From Callipepla californica brunnescens (taxonomy: Eukaryota > Chordata > Aves > Galliformes > Odontophoridae): 64,000 nt of DNA. Under the pieces are notes generated by a model. The model did no database searches and had not been told where the DNA came from. It saw only the letters and a list, made by a program, of their open reading frames with translations. Position 1 is the first letter of the stretch. Each line of letters starts with the position of its first letter. Both the position numbers and the translations under genes were made by a program. Shown here piece by piece: positions 1 through 11,960 of the stretch. The stretch spans positions 9,625,591 to 9,689,590 of the forward strand of contig JALIRH010000026.1 of assembly GCA_023055505.1 (NCBI GenBank), read 5' to 3'.

Positions 1-3000
1 ACAAGAAGAAAGCAACATCTGATAGAATTATTTTAGGGCTAAAATTCAAATTATCTTCTGATGTTTGAAGCTTCAGTGCTCTCTGAAGATAAGATACTTT
101 TAAGTTCATGAACCTTGAAAGTTTTGCAATGTTTACTTCTTTCCACTCCCTTTTATTCCCTTCATTAGATATTAGTTTATAGGAATTTCAACAAGAAGAC
201 TACCCAAGGGAAATTAGTCTGTAAAGTCCATTTGAAAACTGTAGAGTTCAACTGCCTTTTCTACCGAGCAAACAAAAAGAGGACTAATGAATATCAAACA
301 AATCTGTCCTCATTACAGTATAACACATGAGAGTGACTATCTATAATCATAAAGGCATCGGCTTTATAGTTCTGTGGCTTTTTTCTAATATGAAAGGGTC
401 AAGGGCTCCAGCAGATGTGAATTACTATGACCATTTTCTGTGTCTTCTAGTTTTGTTTTGTTGTAAGCTAAATATTGTGCTTTTTCTTTCACATATAATA
501 GCCATCATTTCAAACAAAAGATCTTCCTCAGATTTGGTTTTAAAAAGAAATCCTGCTGTGATCACACAGTTCAGCTCCAGATATTGACTCATGGCAGATT
601 TACTTTATAATAAGAGTTCCTCCTGGACTCAATTAACCCAAACTACCTCAACTATCTGCTATTTGGCCCCACTGCATGTTCAGAATTCTGTGAATAATAG
701 CAAAAAACTTAACTTGCAACTGTACACAAAAGGTGTTTTTTCCTTTACACAAAAAATGTTGTGCATCTTGTCAAGCAGTGTAGATATCTACAAATGATAT
801 GGGTTTGAAATAGTTCAGAGATATTAGACAAACTGAAGTAGGAAATAATCCCTGGAGGATCATTTACTGTGGACATGAACTCTGTTTTCAGCCAACAGTT
901 GTTGAAGGTTGGACAAATATGCTTGCAGGATGTTTGCTTTCTAATTATCCTCCTATCCTGGGCTTTGTTTGATTGTCATTTCCCAATGTTAATCTGCATT
1001 TGTTTCATGTCTGGCACCAGCGTTTCCCAGTTTCTATCAAAAAATATCCATTTAGAATATATTTCAGAACTATATTATGCTTTATCTAAAGTACCAGACA
1101 CTTGGGTGAGATTTCTGACTGCTTTGTATGCTCACGAAATAACAAGTCCATATTCGTACCTTGAAGGAAAAAGATTTCAGATTCAGTTGATAAATTTAAT
1201 GTAAATAGTGATAAGTAACTCCTGTGACGCTGTCATTTTATTTTATTTAAGATTCTACAGTTAATTCTCCGCCTTTCCAAATGACATTGGAACTTCAAAT
1301 GAAAAGAAAAAAAAAAAAAGAGTATGTTTTATGTATTGTGTCAGGCATCAAACTGTTGCTTGTTATTGCCTTTAGGAATGTAGAGATCAACAGTTAGAGG
1401 TGAATGAAGCTTTTGAGCATGGTTCTGGCATATGTAAAGAATGTTGCTGATAAATTAATTACGAGCTGCATAAAGACATGAAGCATTAATTTTTGATAGC
1501 ATACTGTAAATCTTCACAGATACTTTTCATTCAACATAACTGGGAAAGCAGATCATTACAGAATATAGTTTTTCTAATGTTTTGTTTTCCTGGTGAATCC
1601 TGAGTAGTGTCACAGAAAATTACACAATGAATTCTTCCTACATATTTACAGACTGTAAGACTCGTCTTGATTGACACGCATTTGAAAGTATATTGACAAT
1701 TATTTGTGAGCGTGTCTTTGAAAGGCAAACCCAGCCTGGAAATATTCTCCAAGAATGAAGACCATGCAAGAAAATATTTATCTTGGACCCAAAGTTTGTT
1801 TTATATTTTACATGTATATATTATGTCAGCGGTGTACAAATACAGAAGAAAATATAAAATCAAACAAAGCAAAATTTCCCCAGGCTTTTGTAGTTTGATG
1901 CATAAACTGATATACACTGAAGCTGAGGGCAAGTGTGCAGTTCAGTTTGTAGCATATGGCCAGCTAGACCCTTTGACTTCATTGTGCAAACTGGAGAGTC
2001 ATGCTTGTGAGTTATTTTCAAACAGATGCGTTTGTAGCATAAAGCATACATGACTTGGAAAATGCAACCATAGAAGTTTGATAAAGCCGTTTCCAAGACT
2101 GCAGTGAACTGGTTTGCATTATTAACTGTTGAGAGCAGACTGTTTGTTACATAAATTCATTTAAATGTTTTGGAGAGTTTGCAGTCAGAACATAATTTTG
2201 CATTTTTAATGGCTTCATTAAACATCGTCAACTGGGATTCATAAATATTTTCCAGATTGATATTTCCACTCTCCTTGTAATACAGTCTTTCCCTGTTTGG
2301 TATTAATGCCTTGCAATTCTGCACAAGACTTGCCTTAATGCCAGTAAATATTCATTAGGAAATACTTCTAGAGTGGAAACTGGTTGGACTGAAGTCCTTG
2401 GCTTGCTTTATTATTATTAGAGGTATTGCTAGTTAGATACATTAAATAATGATAGATGTTTGGACTAAGCTCTTTGGAACGTGATCTCCATGTTTCCTTT
2501 TGCTATCGAAATTCATGTATTTCTGTTCTTGCGTATTCTACAGTTGTTCACCTGTGCAAAGTCTAGGCTCATAACTTAGATATTAGCACTCATCTGGTCC
2601 ATGTATCAGTGCAAAGAAGGGAAAGAAGTTGTATAAGAACCACAAGTTTCCAGATCTCTAGTGCACTAGAAAGATCTAAAGCCACAGAAACTTTTAAACA
2701 GGTTTTAAAAATACTTGCCATATTAGAATCCTAGATGGGGCATTCGAGATTTCTTTATTTTTTTAAGATACCCTTTCTGCTGTGATCATTGTGGCATTAT
2801 AAGTTTTTGCACTCTTAATTCTTGGTGTTTTTTGTTTTTTTTTTCTTTCTATTGTTTCCTCTTTTATCGCTGTTTCATTTCTATAAAGCTTCTTATTCTG
2901 GTTCCCTTTCCTGTACAACTTCACTTCAGCTTTTGCAGTTAACTGCCATCTTCTGTCAAGTCCATCCCCAACACCATGACTGGATGTTGTATTTTCCATC

Positions 3001-4817
3001 AGACTTTCCTCTGTGCTCTCTGTATATGCTGCAGGAGAATGCAAACAAACAGCTAGGCAGCTAATGATCACATTGGTTGCTGTCCTTGTCTCCCTAGTAG
3101 TAAAGAACATCATCACACCTTTTGTTGCACCATAACTTAAACTGGCAGCACTCCCAATAACATTTCCAGCAAGGCTTTTCGCTATGCAGTAATCTTCAGT
3201 CAGCCGGGACCAGAGCGCCTGAGAAGTAGAGTTATTCCCAGGCTGAGATTTCTAAAGAATATGCTGTATTTTGGCTCTCTGCAGTACAATTTCCAGCAGT
3301 AGTTCTAAAATACTCATATGATTGCTCTGGGGTCTGGCCGTATGGCTCAGTGTGCAAGTAAAATTTCAATCCTCTTTCTCGGAGTTAGGTGATAAATTTT
3401 CTGCTTTGCTGATAAAAATTCAAATCTCTGTTTTAGTGAGAAACCAAGCAATTTCAGTCTAATTCATGGCTTTCTCCTTGAATACTCTGTGAGCTTATTT
3501 TAAATAAAACAGCCATAATTGCTAATAATAAGACCTGGAAAAAGATCTCAAATAAGTTGGAAATTGTGATTTATTTTGCCAGTAATGTGCTGGATTCAAA
3601 TGAATAATACAGACAAAATGGGGGAATGCCTTTGGTTCCTTATCTGTTCTGTTCATCTCCCATTGACAGTTCATATTTTCTTCCACGTGTGACCAAATTG
3701 TTATGTTGGTAATAAAGCATATAAGTATAATATAAAAATGCAATATAAACCAGAAAATCCCAGAAATTTCCTTTGCATGGCACTGGAGCTGTGGCCTAGG
3801 TGTAACGTGGACAGTGTATTAAAATCTACTCAACAGCTGAGATGAACAGAGATGACATGCAGCCTGGTTGTTCTCCAGGGATAAGGAGGTGAAAAAACTT
3901 AGCTTGTTCTCTGTGACCTTCTATAATGAAATCTTAGGTACCCTTAACAACTGTGGTTAGTAATGCATTTGTGGCTCATTGTGGATATTGAAAACAATAG
4001 ATGTGATATCAGCAGTGGTATTTACTGGAGTAATCTAAAAGCAGAAATTGGTTTTCAGAGAGAATTCAGCAGCTTTTCTCCCACTACTGAAAGATAAATG
4101 GCAACTGAAAATAATTTTGTCTCCTAGTGTCTTAGTAATAAAATGGTTTTTAATGCCTTAATAATACAAATGTAGCATATTGTATCTGAATTTCATCTTG
4201 TTTTTCCAGAATCTAGTGAGTGAGGATGAAAAAAAGGTTTCTGCAAGAATTTATAAGGCAAATACTATTCTTTCTTTAACAGCAGTAAATCTAGTCTCCA
4301 TAATGTATGATTTACTTGTCTGCAGATCAGGAAGAAAAAGATGATAGAAGGTCTGTATTCTTTTTGACAATTAGCAGCTTCCATGACTGGTTATATCCTG
4401 ATTAAACTGTCTAAATAATTTTATGCTAATAAGTGAATTCTGTACTTCTTAAACTCTTTTGTAGTGTTAGATTGTCATACATTATTTCTCATAGGAAGAA
4501 GAATGAAAGCTAGGATTTTTTTGTTATCAAAAGCTGGAACTGATGGGGTGTGGGGTTGCTTTTTTTTTTTTTTTCCCCTTTCAGTTTCTGACAGCCTCCT
4601 CTACTTGACAGCTGTCACAATTTATGTATGCCATACTGTATTACTATGTTTCTCAAGGACTTTTCCATGTCATGAGCAGAGGTGTTGGGAAATAAGTATT
4701 TTGCTCGGGGGTGATTTTAAGTGACATGACTATTTTGATGGCCAAAATACTATTTGTATTTCTTTAAGATGGTTACAACTAATTACTGATGATGATGATA
4801 AATATATAATTATGTTC
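1..4817. other. AT-rich unrepetitive stretch without an annotated gene
   Basis: No transposon, RNA gene or convincing coding exon was recognised here. The open frames are short and overlap on both strands. Homopolymer runs include A13 near 1307-1319 and T-rich tracts near 2829-2843 and 4560-4575, the first lying in a wider pyrimidine-rich patch around 2826-2875. A short GAT repeat lies near 4790. One minus-strand frame at 2763-3028 follows a good splice-acceptor-like sequence and is treated as a finding, not a gene. The likely identity is intergenic or intronic DNA. Confidence 0.6.
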
Positions 4818-4862
4818 AAGGAATGCTCTGGAAGTAATGCCTCCTCTTTTATTATACTGGGG
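4818..4862 (+). mobile_element. Galluhop-type mariner terminal fragment
   Basis: About 45 bp match the left end of the mariner elements at 32049 and 40530: a GCTCTGGAAGTAATGCCTCC core followed by a TTTTATTATA stretch. The match stops abruptly in an A-rich linker, so only the terminal inverted repeat and a few subterminal bases remain. No transposase sequence is present. A CR1 fragment begins about 50 bp downstream. The family assignment is from memory of avian mariner sequence and from similarity to the two longer copies in this window. Confidence 0.55.
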
Positions 4863-4911
4863 GAAAAAACAAACAAAAAAAACCACCTTGCAACGCTAAC
4901 ATTCATAGAAT

Positions 4912-5158
4912 CAGAGAATCAGTAAGGCTAGAAACAGCCTTTTAAGATCATCCAGTCCAACAGTCAACCCATCACCACCATGCTTTCCGTGTCCCTCTGT
5001 GACTGCAATCTACAAGTTTCTTGAACATCTCCAGGAACAGGGGCTCCACCACCACCCTGGCAGCCTGTCAGAGAAGAAATTTTTAATATTTAACTTGAAC
5101 CTTCTCCAATGTTACTTAAGGCCATTACCTCTCGTCTTGTCCCTACTTGCTTACACTT
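4912..5158 (-). mobile_element. CR1 LINE 3'-end fragment
   Basis: The plus strand reads CATAGAATCAGAGAATC followed by a sequence ending in TCATCCAGTCCAACAGTCAA, which is the reverse complement of the CR1 3' end with its octamer tail. Further right are diverged CR1 blocks around the phrases CATCTCCAGGAACAGGGG and CTCGTCTTGTCCCT. The copy is 5'-truncated, as is usual for CR1 (a non-LTR retrotransposon with target-primed insertion), and has no intact reading frame. Small internal losses relative to typical CR1 are apparent. Confidence 0.85.
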
Positions 5159-5684
5159 CTGTTCATTTCAGGAAAAAAAGACAAGCAAAAATATGACTTA
5201 AATATTTATTTCAACAGAGCTTCAGAAGGCTCTTCAACAATTTATATCCATGTCTTAGCAATTGTTTCCATACATACTTTTAATATTCAAAGTGGTTATG
5301 AGAAGGGGAAAGATCTGTACTTGGCCAAGAGCTCTTGCCAGGAACTGTTGTTTTCTCTGTAGCTTTGTACACTGTATGTCTAGTGGGGAGGAAGAATCAT
5401 GGTAACCTAATTAAGTTGCGGAATTTAACATCAGGAGTATTTAAAACCTGGGCCCAAAGAGACTGAAATTTTAGGGATAAAAAAATACTCAGAGCTTATT
5501 ATTTTCTGTTTATGAAAGGACAAAACTTGTAGTAGGTTACAACTGAGGTTGAATTTGTTTGTGCATTTGGATAAGGCTTCTGTTCTAATGAAAATTTTTG
5601 ATGATTAATTTGTTGTGGGCTGGATTCATTCAAGGGATTAACTTGTGTTTGGGCATATGTGTTTATGTAGCTTACATGTGTGAT

Positions 5685-5752
5685 ATCAGAGAATCACAGT
5701 ATTGTAGGGGTTAGAAGGGACCTCTAGAGGTCATCTAGTGCTTTTACTCAAT
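5685..5752 (-). mobile_element. Short CR1 LINE 3'-end fragment
   Basis: The sequence contains GAATCACAGTATTGTAGGGG, then TTAGAAGGGACCTCTAGAGG, then TCATCTAGTG. This is the hallmark of the terminal 60-70 bp of a CR1 element read from its opposite strand. It fades into unique sequence after about 70 bp, so it is a very short 5'-truncated copy or the remnant of a longer decayed one. It encodes nothing. Confidence 0.8.
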
Positions 5753-8700
5753 TTCCTAAAAGTATGGTTATCAATCACATCACCTGTTCTTCCATTTGTT
5801 ATTTTTTTCATACTTGCAAACTTACAGTCTTGTTGACTTGTGTACTTTTATGTAAGGCAGGTGGAATTTTTGAAAGAAAAGAGTGCTGTGCTTTAAAATT
5901 GTCAGTTTCTCAAGCTAATCTTTTTTTCTCAGTTTGCTTATATTTGTATCAAATTCTGTTCTGCTTTTAGTATGATTTGAGGTTACTTGATTAATCTTTG
6001 TGATAATGGTATGGACAGCTTGTAAAATGTTGGTGCCTTAGCATGTTAATTTTAAACTCAGGAGTCATGCCATCTGAATATGATTCTCTTTTAAGGAATC
6101 TCCCTTCCTGTACTTTCATTTCCGCTTTGTCCTGTAGAGCACACCCACGTAACCCATGGTTTCACATTTGCTTTGCCAGAAGAAACTGGCTGTAGCCATG
6201 TACTGAAGGATTGTTCCCTACTGATATCTAATATATATATTTTTTTCTTTTTTTTTTTTTTCTGGAAATGTCACATATAAATAAAGGCCAAAGATCATTC
6301 AACATCTCTGCCAGACTCGCTCCATCATTCTGCGCTTACTGTCACAAGGCATCTAGCTTCAGAGGAGAGCAGCTGTGCCAAGTGTTCCTAACAAAAAATG
6401 AATACCAGTCAAAACTGTTTTGGCTTTGACTACAAAATCTGCAATTCAGGTCAGGGTCATAAAAAGCTCGCAAATGTGCATGAAAAGTCACCAGCTGCTA
6501 TTGCTTCCACTCTGTCTAGGGAATGGGTAAATATTCCTTCAGTTCACAAGTGTTCATTTTACTGTACTTGTGTCTGACAGGTGTCCTGTATGGGAATTTC
6601 CTTTGCTGTTGGAAATGAGCATCTGGACTCCTGTGATGGTCACATATCCCCTTCCCAAAACAAGAAAAGTCTGTGAGCCTGCTACACCTTACACTAGCCT
6701 TTTTTCTGATTAATTTTTCTCAACTTCTTTAGTGTTGCTGGGTTTTATGGAATTGTAGAACATGACAAGTTTAATATCCTGATTTTTCTTCATTTAGGTT
6801 GTGGTGAGGGAATTTATAGTATTTCTGTAATCTTGTCAATTCACTTATATTTTCTCTGATGTATGGAAGTCATCTCGGGAGGGATGAGTATACGTGTCTC
6901 TATTAGGTCCTTTCTCTTGTCCTTCTGCTCATATACAACCTACAAGTCAAGATGACAGATGAATAATTTGTTTTTCAGTCTGACTGTATATTTACTCTAC
7001 CTAATTTCCCTTGCTCTTTCCAGGTCTTTAATTCTTTTCTCTCCTTGATTAGTAACCATGGTGCTTGTAATGTGCAGCAATTATAGATTGGAACATACCA
7101 GCATAGAGTAATTTATGCAAAAGTAATTACTTAAATGACTCTTCATTATACTGCAATCAAATCCTAGATGCTCTGGTATAGATGTTACATATCCAATCTC
7201 AGCATGCTGCTTGAAGACTTTGAGTCCAATTCTGAGATGATGTAAATCAGTCCTGCTCATCTACACAGCCCCAGTGTTTTGAGAAGGGCTGCACAGATTC
7301 ATTGTGAGCAAACTGAAACTCTAGCTCACTGGTATACAGCTATGAAAGAAAAGAAACTGAACCTAAAAACTAAAGGTAGGTCTGATTGAGACTGAACTAT
7401 TTTGAGAACAATAGCTGCAACTATCTAACAATGCCACTGATGTTATTCTTTCCTCTCTGAAAGTCATTTGAGATGATTTTCAGAATTTTTACTTAAGTCA
7501 CTGAGCTAGACAAAGTGGTGATTGATGCTTATGTTGATTTGAACTGCAACTGATTGTAATTGATTTTTTTTTTCATCTGTGGGTTGGTTGTTGGCTTGCT
7601 GAGGACCTTAGCACTGTTGTAATCCCAATTTCTATTTCAATCCTGTTTAAACTTGATAATAAGAAAATTGCCTTTGACTTTGTTCTCTCAGCAATCTGGA
7701 GCAAATTTGACAGTAGCTGATTTGGAGGACTGCATTGCAAGATGCGTAACTGAGGCTTTGCAACATTCTAATGAAATTAGCACGTCTAGTTCATGTTGCA
7801 GGGTAGTGAATAGCATTTGTAGAAAAAGTTGCTTTAATTCAAAGTACTGTAATTGATTGCACTCTGGATAATATGGAAACTCAACCTCATTTCCTCTGTA
7901 ATTCAGAATTAAATCTGAAAATGCCCGAATCCTCTGATGATGCACAGAAAGGTTATTGTCAACCATGAAAGTTTTTGTGCAAATACTGGTTCTGCATTTT
8001 AAGCTATGAGGTTCCATTTAATGTATTTTGAGTGAGTGCAAGCCTTGTTTGCTGATAATTTTTCATCATATTCAGTAAATATCAATATTTTCAGAGATTT
8101 GCATAGAGCATTTCTAGCTCAATCAGGTCTCATGAAAGTAATTCCAGGATAGTCTAGAAATCTCTCAACAACGGTACTTAATGTGGTCAGCAGGAAACAC
8201 CAGTGAGAATACATCCATCTTTCTGGTTCAACTGCTTTGTCATTAGATAAACAGCATGGTATCTGTGTTTCACAAGGGTATTTCTTCCAGCAATAAACCG
8301 TTTCCTGCTTTGTCTGAAACATTATAGTTCTTAATGTCTTTATTCCTTTGCAATTCTATCTCCTGTTCTCCACTGTATTCATTATGAGACAACAGCAAAC
8401 TGATTTCAATTTGCTTATGAAGAGGTGATGCCACACATGAAACATTGTACATACCATTGGCTAAGTTTGCTTGTGTTAAAATTGTTAGTTCTTTGATTTT
8501 GTGTTTTTAGGAGTCCACTCATCTGTAAGAGATTCATTTACATGTGAACATCACTTGCATGTTACAGCTTCATCTAACCATATGTCTCAATAATGGAATT
8601 AAAATAGGTGCTGTTTGAAACATTTTTCATACAAGTTTCTTACATATAGTACTTTCAGACTGCTAAGACAAAGATAGAAATAAGAAATTTGAAGAGGCAC

Positions 8701-11245
8701 TTGACTTATTTCCTTTACCTCTCTTCCTTCATAATGTTCTATATGGCAAATAACCTGTTTACATACAGTATAGCTGTGCACCATTTATTCCTGGGAGATT
8801 TTTTTTTTTATGGTACTAGAAGATTGGTTTGATCAACAAGCTTTTGTTCCCTGAAAGCACTTTAATTGCTAGAAAATGACCTAATGACCTTCTGTTCATC
8901 ACAACAAGGACCTGTATTCAGAACACATTGTGCTCTGAAAGACGCAGTATAAAAAGGGCATTGTGGAGTGGCATGCATCTGAACAAAAATTTAGTAGTGT
9001 TTAATGTTGCAGTAGTGTACTGTTATGGTCAGGAAAACTCCAGGCTTAAATATTTCATTGAAAAAATGTAGCTTTTTAGAAGCATTATTGGGGTTAATTG
9101 TAGGCAAACTGTAGGTTTTTACTCCTTGCGAAGAAATGAAAAAGATGTGCATCATGTATTCACCATGAAAAAAAGAAAGATCCCTTCTTTATAAAGCCAT
9201 CACACCATTTCAGGTGTGTTTGTTTGCTTGTTTGGGATAAAGGATGACCAATTTATTCATAGTTTAGAACATATTTGCCTCATTATACAACACGTGGAAA
9301 CAAAGAAAAAAGTGAGTATCTGAGGCAAAAATGTGCATTTCTCATGCTGGCTTTTCGATTTAGGGGATGTGCCAATCTAGGAAATGAATGTATGATTACC
9401 CCAAGTTGCACTATGTGGTCATTTGTTAGCCTGCCGAGAAGACAGGACCATTGAAAGAGCAGATTTCAGTACTCTATAGCCTGAAGTACCAGGAGAGTTG
9501 ATGGATACAGTGAAGGCCATGCCACAGGCTTTCTGCTAGCAAAATAAAAGCTAATAAGGGTTTGTCTTCCTGGCTGAAATTCTTCCTTCATGCATCAGTT
9601 TCATTGATCGACGTATATTGCCACGCACTGAAAGGTATAAAAAGCAGATCTACAATGAACGTATATTCCTGTACAGAAGTATTTTATGAGAAGTGATGAC
9701 TCAGGAAAACAGACCACAGTGGAATAGTTTTTGCTCTCAGCCTTTTCTTTCTTAAACATACACCATCAAAGACTGAATGTTCCTTTCCCGTTTCTTTTCT
9801 GGATTCTCAGTTTTGCTAAAAGGAACATATTCATTCAAAAAACAGATAATTTAATTCTAAAAGGCTATTTTGAAACTTTAAACCAAATTAGAAAAGCATA
9901 AAACGTGAAAATTAGTGCTTTGAAATGTGTGCCTCAGGTCAGGCTTGTGGGTATTGAAAAAGTGTATATTCAACTTTAATTAAGTCCCAGCTGAGCCAAG
10001 TTGTGGTGGTAGGAGAGGTGGATGGAACAGAAAACAGTGCTTTTGTTAACTGATAGAAAAAAGTAGCAACTTCACAGTCTCTATTTTAGATAAGACTACA
10101 CTTTTCTTGGATGGTTCAACACTTGGTAAACAGCTCAGATTCTTATGAACTCTAAATCAATTTGCATTATTAAACTAAATGAATTAGAGTAAATTAAATT
10201 AATCATGTAATTTAAGTTAGCCTTACTTGTATTCACTGGACTTCTTCCAAACATTCTAAAGGGAGTATGAACTGGTCTTTCAGATTTGCTGTGTCATCAC
10301 TTGACCTATTTCTTTCACTGGCACTGAGATGGTACTCAAGTATGTAACAATGGTAGGTGTTGAGAAGCAGTGACTATTTATCCATGGTAAAATGCAAAAG
10401 TAAAGAAGACCTGTACTTACAAGGCAAATCTGATCTAAATACTTGATTCCGAGTCTTATCATTTGTGATGTTTTTGTCTCCACTTTATTTATTTTTTTTT
10501 CTATTTTTAATCTTGATATGAAACAAATCATTTCTACTTGCAGAAGTATTTAACTGTATCTTGTACTGAACCCTTCTGGAGTTTCATTTGTTTACTTATT
10601 TAAAATGCCTGTCATATTAATTTACTCAAGATCAACCTTGTCTGTCAGAGAGAAAGTGAACATTTCTTTAATTAAACAGAACATGAAAGCCCTAGAGTCT
10701 ATGTGGAGCATGAGAATGAAAAAAATAACAGCTGAGCTGCTTTGTGCTGTATTGTGACTGAGAGCCAGTCAGTGGAGTAATACCTTCAAAAATCACCATA
10801 CTGAATGTGAAATAGGAATGAATTTCCCTTCTTACTTAGCAACGAAAAAGAGAAGGAAGAAAAATATTTCAGTTTAGTATGAGCTTTCATCAGGATAAAT
10901 TTTGTACAAAGGAATGTGCATATGAATGATGTGGTTTGGGTAATTTCAGCACTGGCAAGATAGCTTTTTGAAATCTGTAACTAATTAAATCTGTATAATT
11001 TAATAATTAGATTCAATTAAGGAGAAATATATCCAGAATTGACAACTTTCAAAACAAAGTTTTTTCAAATTACCATTTTTGTGATTAGTTATTTCAGTTC
11101 ACAAACTGGCAAATTGACTATATTGTGTTTCGGATTTTTTTTTTAATTAACACTAGATACTAATTCAACTCAATTACCTGCAATTTCAAATTAAACAATG
11201 TATGTCAGAAATTCTGCTAAATTTTAACATTTAGGCCATGATTTA
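5753..11245. other. AT-rich unrepetitive stretch without an annotated gene
   Basis: No transposon or RNA gene was recognised. Low-complexity points include an alternating TA patch followed by a T-run near 6231-6262, and T-runs near 7565 and 8800. A TATAAAAAG sequence at 8948-8956 looks like a TATA box but has no supported transcript downstream. A frame at 7692-7802 after a TTCTCTCAG acceptor-like site is discussed in the findings. Otherwise this is ordinary AT-rich non-coding DNA. Confidence 0.6.
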
Positions 11246-11471
11246 CATAGAATTATAGAATTGTTAAGGTTGTAAAAGACCTCAATGATCATCTAGTCCA
11301 ACTGTCAACCCATCACCACTATGCCCATTGAACCGTTTCCCTTAGTACCACATCTACATGATACTGGCTCATGTTCATCCAGTTGTAGACTAATACCCCC
11401 AAGATCCTTTTACAGTTTTCCAGCATCTCTGCACCATGTTTCTAGCAATGCATGGTGTTTTTGTAACCAAT
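11246..11471 (-). mobile_element. CR1 LINE 3' part, left half of an interrupted copy
   Basis: It begins with CATAGAATTATAGAATTG and continues into the block ATCATCTAGTCCAACTGTCA, typical of a CR1 3' end on the minus strand. The CR1 match continues through ACCCCCAAGATCC and stops near 11471, where an LTR-like segment begins. The right half of the same CR1 resumes at 11766. It is old and diverged, with no usable reading frame. Confidence 0.8.
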
Positions 11472-11765
11472 TGTATGGGAACTGCTAGTCACAGTCTGAA
11501 CCACTGACTGAGCACCTGGGGAAAAGACCCAGTCAGGCCTGGGAGCACACATGAAGGCAGTTCACCTGTGTGACCAGAAGGGGTGGAGCCAGGCTCCACC
11601 TCTATTAGACTTCATTTAAGCGCTGAGTTGCACTGAGGAAGGATCTTTTGTTGGAGGTTTTTCTGTGGAGTTTTTCTTGTGAGTTGAGATCCTTAGAGAC
11701 AGGTGAGCATTCTGTTTTCTTCTCTCTTTGTAACATCTCATTGTATTGGTCCTGTTGCTGTTGCA
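11472..11765 (+). mobile_element. Solo LTR-like insertion (avian ERVL-type) inside CR1
   Basis: A segment of about 294 bp starts TGTATGGGAACTGC and ends GTTGCTGTTGCA, so it has the TG...CA termini of a retroviral LTR. It interrupts a continuous CR1. The 5 bp before it (CCAAT) and after it (CCTAT) differ at one position, which fits a decayed 5-bp target-site duplication. The internal sequence (GGGGTGGAGCCAGGCTCCAC, then CATTTAAGCGCTGAG) resembles chicken ERVL-type LTRs as I remember them. No internal retroviral genes are present, so it would be a solo LTR left by recombination. The strand is inferred from this TG-to-CA reading and remembered orientation. Confidence 0.6.
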
Positions 11766-11960
11766 CCTATATTCAAGACCTGACACTTAATCATGTTAAA
11801 GCTCATATTACTAACATCAGCCCATCAATTTAGCCTATCCAGATGCTTCTGCAGTGTCTCCCTCACCTCAGACAGATCGTCACTTTTCTAAATATGGTGT
11901 TACCTGCAAACTTACTGAAGGTGTGATCAATTGCCTCATACAGATCATCAGTAAGGGTAG
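11766..11960 (-). mobile_element. CR1 LINE 3' part, right half of an interrupted copy
   Basis: It resumes the CR1 begun at 11246. AAGACCTGACACTTAATCAT, CATCAGCCCATCAATTTAGC and TGCAAACTTACTGAAGGTG correspond to successive blocks of the CR1 3' third on the minus strand, and the sequence runs on to CAGATCATCAGTAA before the match is lost. The left and right halves cover adjacent parts of CR1, which is why the intervening 294 bp reads as a later insertion. Confidence 0.8.

Noticed and set aside
3340..3400. tRNA-like A-box (ATGGCTCAGTG)
   Set aside because: No matching B-box or acceptor stem could be found at the correct distance.
8948..8956. TATA-box-like TATAAAAAG
   Set aside because: Common by chance in AT-rich DNA; no initiator, CpG island or credible transcript downstream.
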